A stretch of DNA of 64,000 bases from Saccharomycopsis fibuligera x Saccharomycopsis cf. fibuligera. Lineage: Eukaryota > Ascomycota > Saccharomycetes > Ascoideales > Saccharomycopsidaceae. This document shows positions 1-11,000 of the stretch, one piece after another. The translations under genes were made by a program, and so were the position numbers. A model generated the notes under the pieces. It was given only the letters and a program-made list of their open reading frames with translations, was not told the DNA's origin and made no database searches. The stretch lies in assembly GCA_001936135.1 (NCBI GenBank), contig CP012816.1:3097501-3161500 (forward strand), written 5' to 3'. Within the stretch, counting starts at the first letter, position 1; every line of letters begins with the position of its first letter.

Positions 1-2389
1 TGCCCAAATTTTGAACATCAACCTCAACTTTATAGGATACCTCCCACAAAGCATCATTGCCTCCCAAGCCGCCACCAGGTTGTATAGGCGTTTCTCTTTG
101 CTTAGTGCTGTAACCGTCGGGATACTCGTAGTGTCCATCTTTCAAAGTAACATTGCTATCTAAATATGGATAAAGGTACTCATTAACCCTGCTTAAATCT
201 TCTGGTGCAAAAGCATTACTTGGATTTTTGTTGTCATTTGCATTTTTGTAGCTGAAAACAGGTAAGTATGCAGCTGGTTCAGGCAATTGTTCTTCTGCCC
301 CTTTTTCAGAGAGGATTCTGGCATTGCAAATTTCGTACTCATTATAGGACAAACCATAACCGAAAGCATATCTTGGCTTAATATTCTTCTCTTCAAAATA
401 CCTATAGTCAACAAGCAAATCATTTTCAACCAAGTGGTCGTCCTCAGGTTCACCACTTGAAGGACTGTATGTTTCAATTGTAATATAATCGTCTTCATTC
501 TTAGCGATAGTGAATGGAAGATGTCCAGATGGGTTGGTTTTACCAAAAAGAACATTGGCAATAGCAGTCCCGGATCTGTCACCTAGTGGGCCGGCCCATA
601 CAATTGCGGTGACATTTGGATGGTCAGCAAAGCCTTCAAAGTCAATTTGACCGGTGGAAGTAACAACAACAACAGTGTTGGCACAATTTTCTGCGACGGC
701 CTCAATCAATTTATCACCGTTGTTCCATAAGGTGAGATTTTTTCTGTCACCTTGGTTACCATCGACAGTTATATAACCCTCACCACTTGCAGCAGAGACA
801 ACAACTATAGACAAGTGTGCGTCAGAAGCTACATTAGTAACCTGAGTTAAGTCGTACGACTCCCTAATATAATCAAATTGCATCTTGTTTTTTCTTGCAA
901 AATAAGAAATTTCCTCAAACGGAGTGACTTGATATTTTGGAGAACCAACACTGCCAGAACCCCAACCTTGAAACAATGCACCATTTGTACAAGATTGATC
1001 ATTGCATTGATAACCTATTGGATCAGGACCCGCAGCAATCCCCGACAACAATAATCTTTTAGTTTTTTCGGAAGAAATTGGTAAGGTATTGTTTTCATTT
1101 TTCAAAAGTACGATAGATTCCTCAGCAACTTTCAAAGCTGTCTCCTCAGTAAAGTCATTTGAAGGGTCCACATGGTAGTTGACTTTGACAACCTCGGTAG
1201 TGTTGTCAGCGTAATATTTATTACCGTATTCTTTTGTTGTCCATGACGAAAAGTTTGGAAGGTGATCTTTTTTAGGGAAGCTATTGGTAGCATATAAAGC
1301 AGCTAGGATTCTGGTTGCCATATCATCTAATCTTTCTATTGGGATTGTCTCATTATAGACAGCTTTAGTCAAATTTTGGCCCCAGTAAGATTTACCCGTA
1401 TTCCATCCACCATACACTTCGCCGGGCATAGTCATATCTAAGCCGGAGATAGCACTGTAAACCCCACTCATTTGGGCACCCCAGTCCGAAACAACAAAAC
1501 CTTGGAAACCCAATTCTTCTTTGAGCAAATGGTTCATCATGTAGGAGTTCTCGCAAGCATAAGTGTTGTTAACTCTGTTATAGGAGCACATAACAGAGCC
1601 AACACCAGCCCGGACCGAATCAGCAAATGGCCACAAGTACAACTCATGCATAGCTCTGTCTGGAATATTAACACTTATAGCTTCCTTAGTAGTCTGGTTG
1701 GTGTTAGGGTTTATGTCGTCTGGCTGTCTGTACTTTTCTTGCTCATTTCCAATAAAGTGCTTAACACATGCCATGACATTATTCTCTTGAAGACCTTTGA
1801 TGGTTGCAGCAGCAGCAGTGCCTTGAAGATACGGGTCTGAACCAAAGGCTTCAAAATTTCTGCCGCCTCTAGCTTTGACACCTAGTGGACCAACCGCAGG
1901 TCCCAATGCAATATGCACACCCTTGCTGTTGAACTCATGGCCAAGAGCTTGCCCTCTTTGAAGGAACAATTCTTTGTTCCAAGTAGCCCCAGTAGCAAGA
2001 CCAGATGGATAGCCAGTAACAAAGTCCGCGAATCTAACACCCAATGGCCCATCTTGTAGGCAGAGGTTTGGGATGCCAAATCTTGGAACAGAACCGGTAT
2101 TACCAACGCATGGATCTAACTGCCAACCGGTGCCGGTAGTCAAATTGACCTTTTCAACAATAGTCATCTGGCCGACGAGGGCTTTGGCCCTAGCATAGGC
2201 TTCTTGCCAGACATCCTGAAGCCTACCACCTTGTGGGGTTGGATAGTAATGCGGGCTCGCCCAGCGGGAGCTGTCCTCACCGAAGTTGTCCTCATCGAAG
2301 CTGTCAGATGGAGCCCCGGTATAGTTCTGGATCGGGACTGCAGCAGCAAGGCTTAACGCAAACACCAAAAGCTGTATTATCAACAACAT
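1..2389 (-). CDS. BGL1: Secreted GH3 beta-glucosidase (BGL1-like), 3' end outside window
   Basis: Glycoside hydrolase family 3 enzyme that releases glucose from cellobiose and short beta-glucosides outside the cell. The frame is open from ATG at 2389 to the left edge (796 codons); about 80 C-terminal residues (rest of the fibronectin-III-like domain) are missing if it has the usual ~876. It starts with a signal peptide (MLLIIQLLVFALSLAAAVP). The nucleophile is expected at Asp302 in GFVVSDWG and the acid/base candidate is Glu537 in SGEGY. Many Asn-X-Ser/Thr sites fit a secreted glycoprotein. From memory it is nearly identical to Saccharomycopsis fibuligera Bgl1 except for a variable acidic stretch just after the signal peptide. 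It contains no CTG codon in 796 codons. Transcribed away from OGG1; a TATA box lies 224 nt upstream. Confidence 0.96.
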   Translation of the reverse strand, partial: MLLIIQLLVFALSLAAAVPIQNYTGAPSDSFDEDNFGEDSSRWASPHYYPTPQGGRLQDVWQEAYARAKALVGQMTIVEKVNLTTGTGWQLDPCVGNTGSVPRFGIPNLCLQDGPLGVRFADFVTGYPSGLATGATWNKELFLQRGQALGHEFNSKGVHIALGPAVGPLGVKARGGRNFEAFGSDPYLQGTAAAATIKGLQENNVMACVKHFIGNEQEKYRQPDDINPNTNQTTKEAISVNIPDRAMHELYLWPFADSVRAGVGSVMCSYNRVNNTYACENSYMMNHLLKEELGFQGFVVSDWGAQMSGVYSAISGLDMTMPGEVYGGWNTGKSYWGQNLTKAVYNETIPIERLDDMATRILAALYATNSFPKKDHLPNFSSWTTKEYGNKYYADNTTEVVKVNYHVDPSNDFTEETALKVAEESIVLLKNENNTLPISSEKTKRLLLSGIAAGPDPIGYQCNDQSCTNGALFQGWGSGSVGSPKYQVTPFEEISYFARKNKMQFDYIRESYDLTQVTNVASDAHLSIVVVSAASGEGYITVDGNQGDRKNLTLWNNGDKLIEAVAENCANTVVVVTSTGQIDFEGFADHPNVTAIVWAGPLGDRSGTAIANVLFGKTNPSGHLPFTIAKNEDDYITIETYSPSSGEPEDDHLVENDLLVDYRYFEEKNIKPRYAFGYGLSYNEYEICNARILSEKGAEEQLPEPAAYLPVFSYKNANDNKNPSNAFAPEDLSRVNEYLYPYLDSNVTLKDGHYEYPDGYSTKQRETPIQPGGGLGGNDALWEVSYKVEVDVQNLG

Positions 2390-3796
2390 TTTGGGGTTAT
2401 AATTTTTTGTTCTATGTATGTTGAAAGTATTCCTTTGCCAATGAATTTATACTTATCTATCTAGCTATTTATTTATTTATTTGTTTATTTGTTTGTTTGC
2501 TTTATTTTGTTTCGTTTTGTTTTGTTATTATTTTTATTTTTATTTATGTTTGATTTTACTCTATGTTGAAATTAAGCCAAACATGCGGCTTGCAACCTGG
2601 GGTAGACCTCGGTTTATATACTAAAGAGCCTTAGTATGTCATGCTTGGTGTCCAGTAACAAACACACCTTAGCGGATTCTGTGCAACCTGAAAGTTTTAA
2701 AGTAAACAAAACCACACACAGAGTGTGTCTGCACGAAGTGGTCGTGCCATGGCTATTTGCAAACGCGGCCAATGCTATGCTATAGCTTTCTGCAGAGTAG
2801 TACTTGGGGACGCAGCACAGTACAGCATGGGGTTGGCGCAGCGCAGCGCAGCAGAGTACGCCGTACTACAGCCAGTGGCAGCAGTGGATGATTATTGCAG
2901 AGAAAGCTAGTTGGTGGCACATAGCTGTCAAAGCAGCTAATATACCAGAATGTACGCAGGATAATTTGCGGAGAAATAGCCAGGGTTTTAGTTGTGCGTT
3001 TATAGTTGCCATCATCCGGGAATGGGCAGAAAACCTGTTACTATTGAAGACATAAACAAGTTGTCAGATTAGAATTTCCAGTGCCGCAATGGCTTTCATG
3101 GGCATGTTTGGTCAGAGTAACAACTATAAGTTCAACGAACAGAACAAGTCACAAAATAATAAAAAAAACTACGAAAACAGCACACAGCACTAACGTCCAG
3201 ACAAGCATAAACTCAAGGAAAAACTCCTAACACACTGCGTAACTATAATGCTAGAGTCAAACCACACTAAAGTAGCAAGCTTCTGCTTTCCGGGGTAAAG
3301 ATTCTGGGCATTTACTCTGTTCCTGGTGCTATAAGCCATTTCTGACGACATGCTGCGCCGGTTTTGGTTACATTGTTTTTCCCGTAATGGTACCGAGCGT
3401 AGCCCAAAACAGAGTGCCAGTGTTTCGCCGTGGTCGTCAAGTACAAATGGCTTTACCTCGGGGCGTTGGGTTACAAACCAACTGGAAACTTAGCAGTATC
3501 CATCCTAGGCAATTGTTGAGCTGATCATCTCGTAAACACACCTTAGCAAATATTAGGTCATAGATATAATCAGAATTTTTATCGCCAAGGCTCCAGGTGA
3601 TAAATTGGGAATACTCTCGAACATTGTCTCACTTTCGATTGTAAAGCCTATTTCGCCGAAACTCGTTCTCTTTTCCTGTTGTTAATAATCAGTTCTTGCC
3701 TTGCGGAAGCATCATTCGCAACTACTCGCAACTATAGCTTGCGTGAGGGTATGGCTCAAGCTTCACTGTGCTTTCCATGCTCCGCTCCCTTGGTAC

Positions 3797-3832
<36 letters not shown>

Positions 3833-4074
3833 AATTCCAAAATAACGGAAAAAGAAAAAGTAAGAGAAGGACATGGATGTAGATATTAGCGTTGTTTATT
3901 ACAATAAAAACCGCTTCACCCTGGTGTATACACCATAGATCTAGCAGTAACAAAATAAAAATTTTCAGGTTGAGGAGCAAAACCTTCTAATTTCGATCAC
4001 ATTCTGCAAACATTTCTTTTTGCGGAAGCATTGCACTACACATTTTCTCCACCTTTGACCTAATTAGCGAGAGA
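2390..4074. other. Divergent intergenic region between beta-glucosidase and OGG1
   Basis: About 1.7 kb without a convincing gene. It holds the TATA-type promoter of the beta-glucosidase, ATTT/GTTT-rich microsatellite-like sequence around 2455-2550, and an uninterrupted run of 33 A at 3799-3831. Small open frames near 2725-3055 and 3679-3980 show no family features and mostly run through low-complexity sequence. Confidence 0.6.
2613..2620 (-). promoter_or_regulatory. TATA box of the beta-glucosidase gene
   Basis: On the minus strand the bases read TATATAAA, 224 nt upstream of the ATG. Position and sequence fit a regulated TATA-type yeast promoter. Inference only; no start site is mapped. Confidence 0.45.
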
Positions 4075-5358
4075 ATGACGCTGCTAGTGTGGAAATCTAT
4101 ACAGCTCCCCCAAAATGTGAGTAACAAAACACTAAGACAAACTTTTTCATGTAAACCGGTTTTATCACTTTACTGATCCCGCTTTAAGTTTTCATTTGTT
4201 CATTTACATTTTGTTGTTATACTGCAGTCTCTAACAACTTGACTCTAGGAAATATCATTGGCAAAAGTTCTTCGATGCGGTCAAGCATTCAGATGGAAAA
4301 ACATTGATGATATCTGGTCTTGTACTTTGAAAGGCCGAGTCGTTTTTTTGAGACAAGACGAGGATAGCCTACATTATAGCTCTCTATGGCCTGCTGAATA
4401 TAGCCCACCAAAGGGAAATGACGATGATACGTTGGAGCTAATAACAGATTATCTCAATCTCAATATAAAACTTGTTGAATTATACAAACATTGGTCATTA
4501 ACTGACAAGAATTTCGAAAAGCACGCCAATAACTTCTCGGGAATCCGAATCCTTCGGCAGGACCCTTGGGAAAATTTGATCTCATTCATATGCTCTACAA
4601 ACAATAACGTCAAAAGAATCTCCCAAATGTGTGAGAATTTATGCATAAATTTCGGTAAGTACATCAACACTTACAATGAGATCCGCTATTACGACTTCCC
4701 TACCCCTCAAGATTTAGCTGCTGATGAGGCTACTGAGCAGACGCTTAGAGACTTAAGCTTTGGATATAGAGCAAAATACATTCATAAAACTGCCAAGCAG
4801 ATCTCCGAGGATCCAAAGGGATTACTAAAACTTTATCAGCTAAGAGATAAAGATTACAAAACTGCCCATAGCGAGCTTTTGAAGTTTACTGGGGTTGGTC
4901 CAAAAGTGGCGGATTGTGTTTGCTTGATGAGCTTGGACAAGCATGACGTTGTACCAGTAGACACCCATGTTTGGACCATTGCACAAAGAGATTACAAGTT
5001 CAGAACCAACTTCAAGAGTAAAACGTTGAATCAAAAAATATATGAGGAAACTGGTGATTTCTTCCGAGAACTATGGGGCCAGTATGCTGGATGGGCTCAC
5101 TCAGTATTATTTGCTGCAGACTTGAGCGACTTGAACAATGGGATCAACATGGCAAATGGTGTCCGTAAGCTAAATGTTAGTACCACAATCACCAAGAAGA
5201 AAAAAACGGTTGTGAAATCAGAAGAGACTTTTCATAATGAGGAGAATGCCGTTAAAAAAGAAGTAGAGGAAATAATTTATGGCCCTTCAGGCAGACCATT
5301 GAGAGGAAAGAGGCGTTTGCAAGCCCTCAGCAAGCAGAAAGTAAAGAAGCTAAAATAA
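4075..5358 (+). CDS. OGG1: 8-oxoguanine DNA glycosylase/lyase, two exons
   Basis: Removes 8-oxoguanine opposite C and nicks the strand (base excision repair, nucleus and probably mitochondria). Exons 4075-4116 and 4249-5358, 383 residues. The 132-nt intron has GTGAGT at 4117, a CTAAC branch site about 15 nt before the acceptor, and TAG at 4246-4248. That TAG is an in-frame stop, so the downstream exon cannot extend left unspliced. Splicing gives WKSIQLPQNEISLAKVLRCG, which lines up with the N-terminal W-SI-P-SEL-L-VL-GQ-FRW pattern of eukaryotic OGG1. The HhH-GPD motif is clear: Lys233 in GVGPKVADC is the Schiff-base lysine and Asp252 in VPVDTH the catalytic aspartate. A basic C-terminal tail (KRRLQALSKQKVKKLK) may act in nuclear import. 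One CTG codon, at codon 3. Confidence 0.93.
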
Positions 5359-5498
5359 ACAGGTATTCTGATAGTACTGTTTGTTTTGGATAATATTATC
5401 ACGTACTCTACAAATAATGTAAACTAATAGAATAATGTATATTTACAAGTATTTTTTTTGACACAAAATTAATAACTTTATAGGTTTATAAATTTCTA

Positions 5499-6443
5499 TC
5501 AAGCATTAACTGCTTCCTCGGAACCAAAAGACAAAATTGCGTGTTCCACTTGTTTAGCTGGAACAAGATTAACAATTTTTTGATAGTCTTCCTTTGCTCT
5601 GTTATTTTCAATAATTTTTAATTTATTTTCAAGACTTCCGGATTTTTCGGTGTTTGCTGTGAATAATGGGAAAGCATCGTATGAATTGTTGAAAGGCAAA
5701 AACTTATTCTTTTGTTCTTCAGTACCAAACTTTTCTAATCTCAAGTTTGCATTATAGATGACACAATCAGCAAATGCTTGATTTACTTTGAAATCCTCAC
5801 CTTGAGCTGCGCTATTGATATCAACACCGAAAACAGCCCAGTTGAGTCTTTGTAACTGTTCTTCTAAGTCGCTTTGTTCTGCTTCACTAGCTTCTAAGTA
5901 TCTCTTTTTGAAATTGTCCAAAAATTTTTGTTTGTATTCTGGGAATACTGCTTGAGCATTCTCAAAAGCATGTTGTCGTTCACTAAGCACATGTCTTATT
6001 CTCCACATGGTATTTCTCACCTCGTCTGAGCGATTCTCATACATATCAACAGCAGCACGATCAGTAACTTGGAGAGACTCTAAGTACCGTGCTTCACGAG
6101 CAAGAGAATTTCTTTCTTTCAAGCAGTTGAACCATAAGCTATGCAAATCATTGAAATTTTTACGTCTAAGTTCTGGTATCGTCCATGCTCTAACGTTTGT
6201 CATTTCAAGCTCTTCTCTGCTTCTCAAAAGTTTTTTGTTATGGAAAAATTGCCATAAAGGATGGTCATCTTTCACTTTTATATTCTTCACCGTTGGGGCA
6301 ATTGGGGCTCTCAACTTGATATTTGGCTTGATTCTTCCGTGAGCAGAAACCGCCGTGTGAAATTGTTTGGCATTACCAGTGGCACATTTTTGAGCCAAGC
6401 TCTGACTGGAGGCTTTGACGGATATTCTGGAAAACATGGCCAT
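5499..6443 (-). CDS. MRPL4: Mitochondrial large ribosomal subunit protein uL29m
   Basis: Component of the mitochondrial 54S subunit, placed at the polypeptide exit region in the uL29 family. 314 residues, near the usual length of fungal MRPL4. The first ~30 residues (MAMFSRISVKASSQSLAQKC) are basic, Ser-rich and free of acidic residues, as expected for a mitochondrial presequence. The family core follows: HPLWQFFHNKK, then REELEMTNVRAWTIPELRRK and DLHSLWFNCLKERN. The first ATG is at 6443 and a second in-frame ATG follows two codons later, so the start is uncertain by two residues. Shares a 464-bp divergent promoter with LSM3. Assignment rests on the recognisable WTxxELRRKSFxDLHxLW block. Confidence 0.93.
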   Translation of the reverse strand: MAMFSRISVKASSQSLAQKCATGNAKQFHTAVSAHGRIKPNIKLRAPIAPTVKNIKVKDDHPLWQFFHNKKLLRSREELEMTNVRAWTIPELRRKNFNDLHSLWFNCLKERNSLAREARYLESLQVTDRAAVDMYENRSDEVRNTMWRIRHVLSERQHAFENAQAVFPEYKQKFLDNFKKRYLEASEAEQSDLEEQLQRLNWAVFGVDINSAAQGEDFKVNQAFADCVIYNANLRLEKFGTEEQKNKFLPFNNSYDAFPLFTANTEKSGSLENKLKIIENNRAKEDYQKIVNLVPAKQVEHAILSFGSEEAVNA

Positions 6444-6907
6444 TAAAGGAGTTGGAAGACACTACCCTTGCTAGTTTAATATGTGATAATGAACTTGACC
6501 CTTCAATCATCCAAGTAGGCTGCTGTTTGAAAATTTCCATTTTCTTTTTTTTTTTTTATTGATTTCTTCGTTCGTTTGAATTTTTCCTGTATAGCAGAAA
6601 CCTAGATGCTTACCCGCATTCAAGGTTAGGAGCGCTCATAATCTTGTGGTGAAAAAACACTAAAATCATCTGTGCTGCTGGAAAAAAGAATGTAGTGAGG
6701 ACTCACCCTTTACTGATAGGCTAAACGTCAAAAACCCATTATAGCAAGTTTATTTAGAAAAGTCAATAAGAGAGACATTAAAAGAAACCTTTATCACTAA
6801 ATAACGGCTTTTATTTAGCTCAATACTATACTAAACATTAATCGAAGTTGCCAGATTGAAGAATAACTGATTAATTGAAAGAGACATAAATACTTTATAT
6901 TATCATA
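6444..6907. other. Divergent promoter region MRPL4 / LSM3
   Basis: 464 bp between two divergent start codons, AT-rich with T tracts near 6545-6558. No gene or recognised binding site beyond that. Confidence 0.5.
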
Positions 6908-7487
6908 ATGGCAGACCAATTTGAAACAAACGAGCCACTCGACCTCATAAAATCTTTATTGGACGAGACAATAACCGTGAAGCTTCGTGGTGCGCGTGAA
7001 ATTGTGGGCAAGTTACATGTATGTATTTATAGACTGCACAAGTAACATGGCAATCGCCTGTCAGTTCAGAGACAGCTAGCATGACATGTTTATCTCCAAG
7101 GTCCAAATTTTCTTGTTTTGCTACATTGGCATGAACTTTTACCCAATAGGAAGGAATTAAAAGAACGATTTATTAACGTGTTTTTACAGGCATATGATAG
7201 TCATTGTAACATGGTGCTAGGCGATGCCGTGGAAACGGTATATCAAATTGATCCGGAAACTAAGGAGATTAAAGTACGTATTCTACATTAATCAATCAGT
7301 TTTACAATGCAAGACTAAATGTCTTTAAGGCTCGAAAATCACACAAAAAAGATGCGTTTCAAGTTTAAATATACTAACATTTTTTTCTTTTTTTTTTTTT
7401 TAGACGACTAAAAAGGAATCTGAAATGATATTTGTTAGAGGTGATTCCGTAATATTATTCTCTTCTCCAGAGCTTGATGATGACTAA
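6908..7487 (+). CDS. LSM3: Sm-like protein Lsm3, three exons
   Basis: Subunit of the Lsm1-7 (mRNA decay) and Lsm2-8 (U6 snRNA) heptamers. The open frames are too short to be caught without splicing. Exons are 6908-7018, 7190-7273 and 7404-7487, giving 92 residues. Intron 1 begins GTATGT and ends TTTTTACAG with TATTAAC as branch site. Intron 2 begins GTACGT, has a perfect TACTAAC at 7372-7378 and a long T tract before TAG. The protein has Sm1 ([25 protein letters not shown]) and Sm2 ([15 protein letters not shown]), including the RGD of Sm2, and ends with acidic ELDDD. The length fits the family (about 90-100). All three exons join in phase, which supports the model. Confidence 0.95.
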
Positions 7488-8035
7488 CTTATATCTGATT
7501 GAAATGGGCTAATCAATATTGGTATTTATCAAAATTTGTTTTCTTCTTCTTTATTATGTATTTTAATACTGTTTCACAGCACAATAATGATAAGCATACG
7601 CTACCTTACGTTTTTCTTTTAGTTTTGGTTTCATTTTTATTCAAATTATTTTTACTGTCTTCAGGTTTTACTCATGACATAAACGAACCAAATTTAAGCT
7701 ACTTTCCATTATTAAATGTATTATTAAAAAATTATCTGTGCTATAATTGTTTTGGAATTTCTTTTTTGAAGATGCAGGTCATAAGAAACAACTACAACAG
7801 CATTACGCCTGGATACTGGACAAATTTAAGAATCTAGGAAAACGTTAATGTATATTTATTAATGCAAAAATATTAGAAAACATAAGACATTTTCAATAAA
7901 AAAAAAAGAAAAAAATAAAAAAATTGTAAAAACGTAAACCATGATGACTGAACAAAAGATGGGAAATAAAGTACTCAAAACAAGAGGAATTAGCATATAC
8001 TGATAATTTCATTCTCCAATCAATGAAGACTAAAA
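7488..8035. other. Convergent 3' region LSM3 / NTE1
   Basis: 548 bp between two convergent stops. AT-rich 3' flanking sequence; the open frame at 7499-7837 is in T-rich DNA and has no family resemblance. Confidence 0.5.
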
Positions 8036-11000
8036 TTAGATGGAGTTACGCCTTTGAAGTGGAAATGCACTTCTGGACTTAATAGGTTTAATACCTTCAA
8101 TATAATCAGGAATTTTCCCCTCTTTACGCAACTCATTTAATGCCTTTGTTGCATATTCAGCACCAACATCGTATATCTCATTGAATTTGCCAAAAGCTAA
8201 AGTTCCGTAATTCTCAATAGGTGGACGTAAGTATAAAACACCAGGTGTAGCTTTGGCCTTCTCCAAAGCATTTACAGATTGTACATATGCCAACCTTAGT
8301 TGAATGTCTGCCATGCTTGGTACTGATGGAGAAGAGGAGAATGGATTGTATCGATTAATCAATTCTAAACCACCAGACAAAGTATCACCATACGTCATTG
8401 GCGTTCTATCATCAACAGAACCGACATCCACAGCAAAGATAATATTAGCACCCTGTCTTTTCATTTCAGAAACTGGTAAATTATCCACATAGCCACCGTC
8501 CAAAAGCATATTTCCATGATCCACAATTGGAGGCACTAACCCACAAAGAGTCATTGAAGCTCTAATAAATCGCCAAGCATATCCAGAGGTATGAAATTCC
8601 ATAACAGAATTTGTGATATTGGTGGAATTGCAGTAATATCTGATCCAGAAATCTTCAATTCTGCTGTCCCCAAAGGCTTTCCATACACCTCTATTGAACT
8701 CATGACCCGTGGTGTACGCCACTAGTGGATAGGTCAAATCAGACAATGTTCTCCAGATACTTGCAACTCTACCAGCGAATTTTTTGGCTCTTCCGTAAAT
8801 CGGCACAATATCGTACTCTTTGGCATATAAACCGCCAACAAATGAACCGATAGATGTGCCTCCAATCAAATCAATTGGAATACCCTGCTTCTCAAGTGTT
8901 TGGATCACACCAATATGAGCAATACCTCTAGCACCACCACCACCAAGTACCAAACCAATAGCTTGGCCAGATAAAATTCTTGCTACTCTTGCAAAATCAC
9001 TTTTGTGTAAGTCAACAGGTGTATAATAAGCTTTACCGCCAATGTTTTTGTAGCGGCCGACAATGTCTTGTTTAAGGGTTTCCACCTTAGATTTTAAGTT
9101 GGATAAAAATAATGTTGGGATGATATTAGAAGCTCTGGCATGAGAATCGCTAACGAAACTACCAGAGTGAGAAATATGAAATTGAATATGATGGTGTGCC
9201 TCAACCCATAATCTATTTTTTAACCATTTATTCGTCGAACCCGGAACTACAAATCTGTCAGGATGCAATAAAACAAGTTCAGTACGGGCACTGGTTTTAT
9301 TCTTCAATAGTAATCTTTCATAATCACCAACAGCTGGATCACCAGAAGCATCTGCCAATAATAGAATACAGTCACCTTGAGAGATACATGTGTGCGTCCA
9401 GTTGAAATTCACCGGAGTATCTGTAACATAAACTATCAATTGGTATCGTTCTTCCAAATCTGAAAAGTAGCCTGATTGCTTTAGTTTTGCTAACTTATCA
9501 AAAGCATGTCTACCCAAATGATTGAGAGTTGATGCCTGGTTCAAAATTATGGTGGATTTTCCCATTCTTTTGAATTCACTTACCAATTTTTCGGCAAACT
9601 CCGTAACAGGTAAACCATACTTCGTTGGCAAAACCGTAATAGTTTTATAATTAGTGAAAAAAGGCCTAGCAGTGGTATTGACTGCAGAAAGTGAATCCCA
9701 AAAGTTTTTATCGATCAGATTTTGATTTGATACCTTTTTAGCCACTAATCTAGAGATCTTTATCATGATTGAAGGATTTTTCAAAGCCAAGAATTCGAAT
9801 AAATATCTTGGAATTCTTGCAGCTTCAGACTCTCTAACTGCAACTAATGATGTTTGTCGTTTAGAAGCCGTCAAAACTTCTAATTCGCCCAAACTTGATC
9901 CCTGACCATACTCACCCAAAGTCCTAGCTTCATTTCCAATTTGTTTGAGTTCCCTGAACCTTCCACTCAAAACTAAATAGATACCCGTAGCATCCATATC
10001 CTGCTTGTAGATAGAATGTCCTGCTTTTGCTTGGACCCACTCGACAGCAAAATCCATATCTAATAAATCCTTATCAAGAACTTGGATAAGTTTTCTTGCA
10101 ATAGATAAGTGTATAGTAAAATATTTTTCGCAAAGTTTATCAATAGTCTCTTTAGGAAGAAATCCTAGATAAGAATCTGAACTCGCTCTAATTGTCACCA
10201 ACGATTTATGGCCGACTAACGAAGCAAGATAACCGGCGATAGATCCAGTGGAAGCTGTGTATAGATGCTTCTCTGCAGTAGCGGTCGCAAGTAATGCGGA
10301 TTCTAAGTAGGAAACATCAAGCGATCCTGATACTACATAATATAGTCCATCATTTGGCGAACTTTGTTGTATGATAGTAGTGCCTTTCTTCACATATAAG
10401 AATTTGATGCCGTCAGCAAACTCCCTCTTTGCTTGATCATAATCTAAGCTAGGCTGTTCTTCGTTAGAAAAAGCAAAAGAATTTCTTCTTGAGGATTCAG
10501 ATGACGCTATACCACGTCCAACTTGGGGAGCGTGTAACCGCACAAACCGACTAGCTAAATTAGATTCATCATTTAGACCGGAACCTGTAGAGATGTTTCT
10601 TTTGGACACATTGAACAATGATGTAGAACTCGAGTTTCGCAAAATAGGACTGTTGAGACTTTTTTCATCAATTCCAAGAAACTTGAATATATTCTCTGTA
10701 AGGGCAATTCTCAAAGCTGTGTCTTCCGTTTCCTCTTCGGCACTAAATGTTCTTGTCTTTATTTCACTGTGTGTATGATGGGATGGATCAAAGGCTCCCG
10801 CTCTAGATATTGGAACATTAGACAACAAATCACCAGGATGATGTCTGTTTCTTGAATCCAAAACAACGTGTCGAGAATGTGTATCCTGGTTGCGCAAGAC
10901 TGGTCTCTTCAAAGATGTCGTAGATTGAGTCAAAAAGTCTTCTTTACTCTCCCTTCTCTTGAGAATAACGCTAGATGTTGCAGTGTTAGAGCTAGATGGA

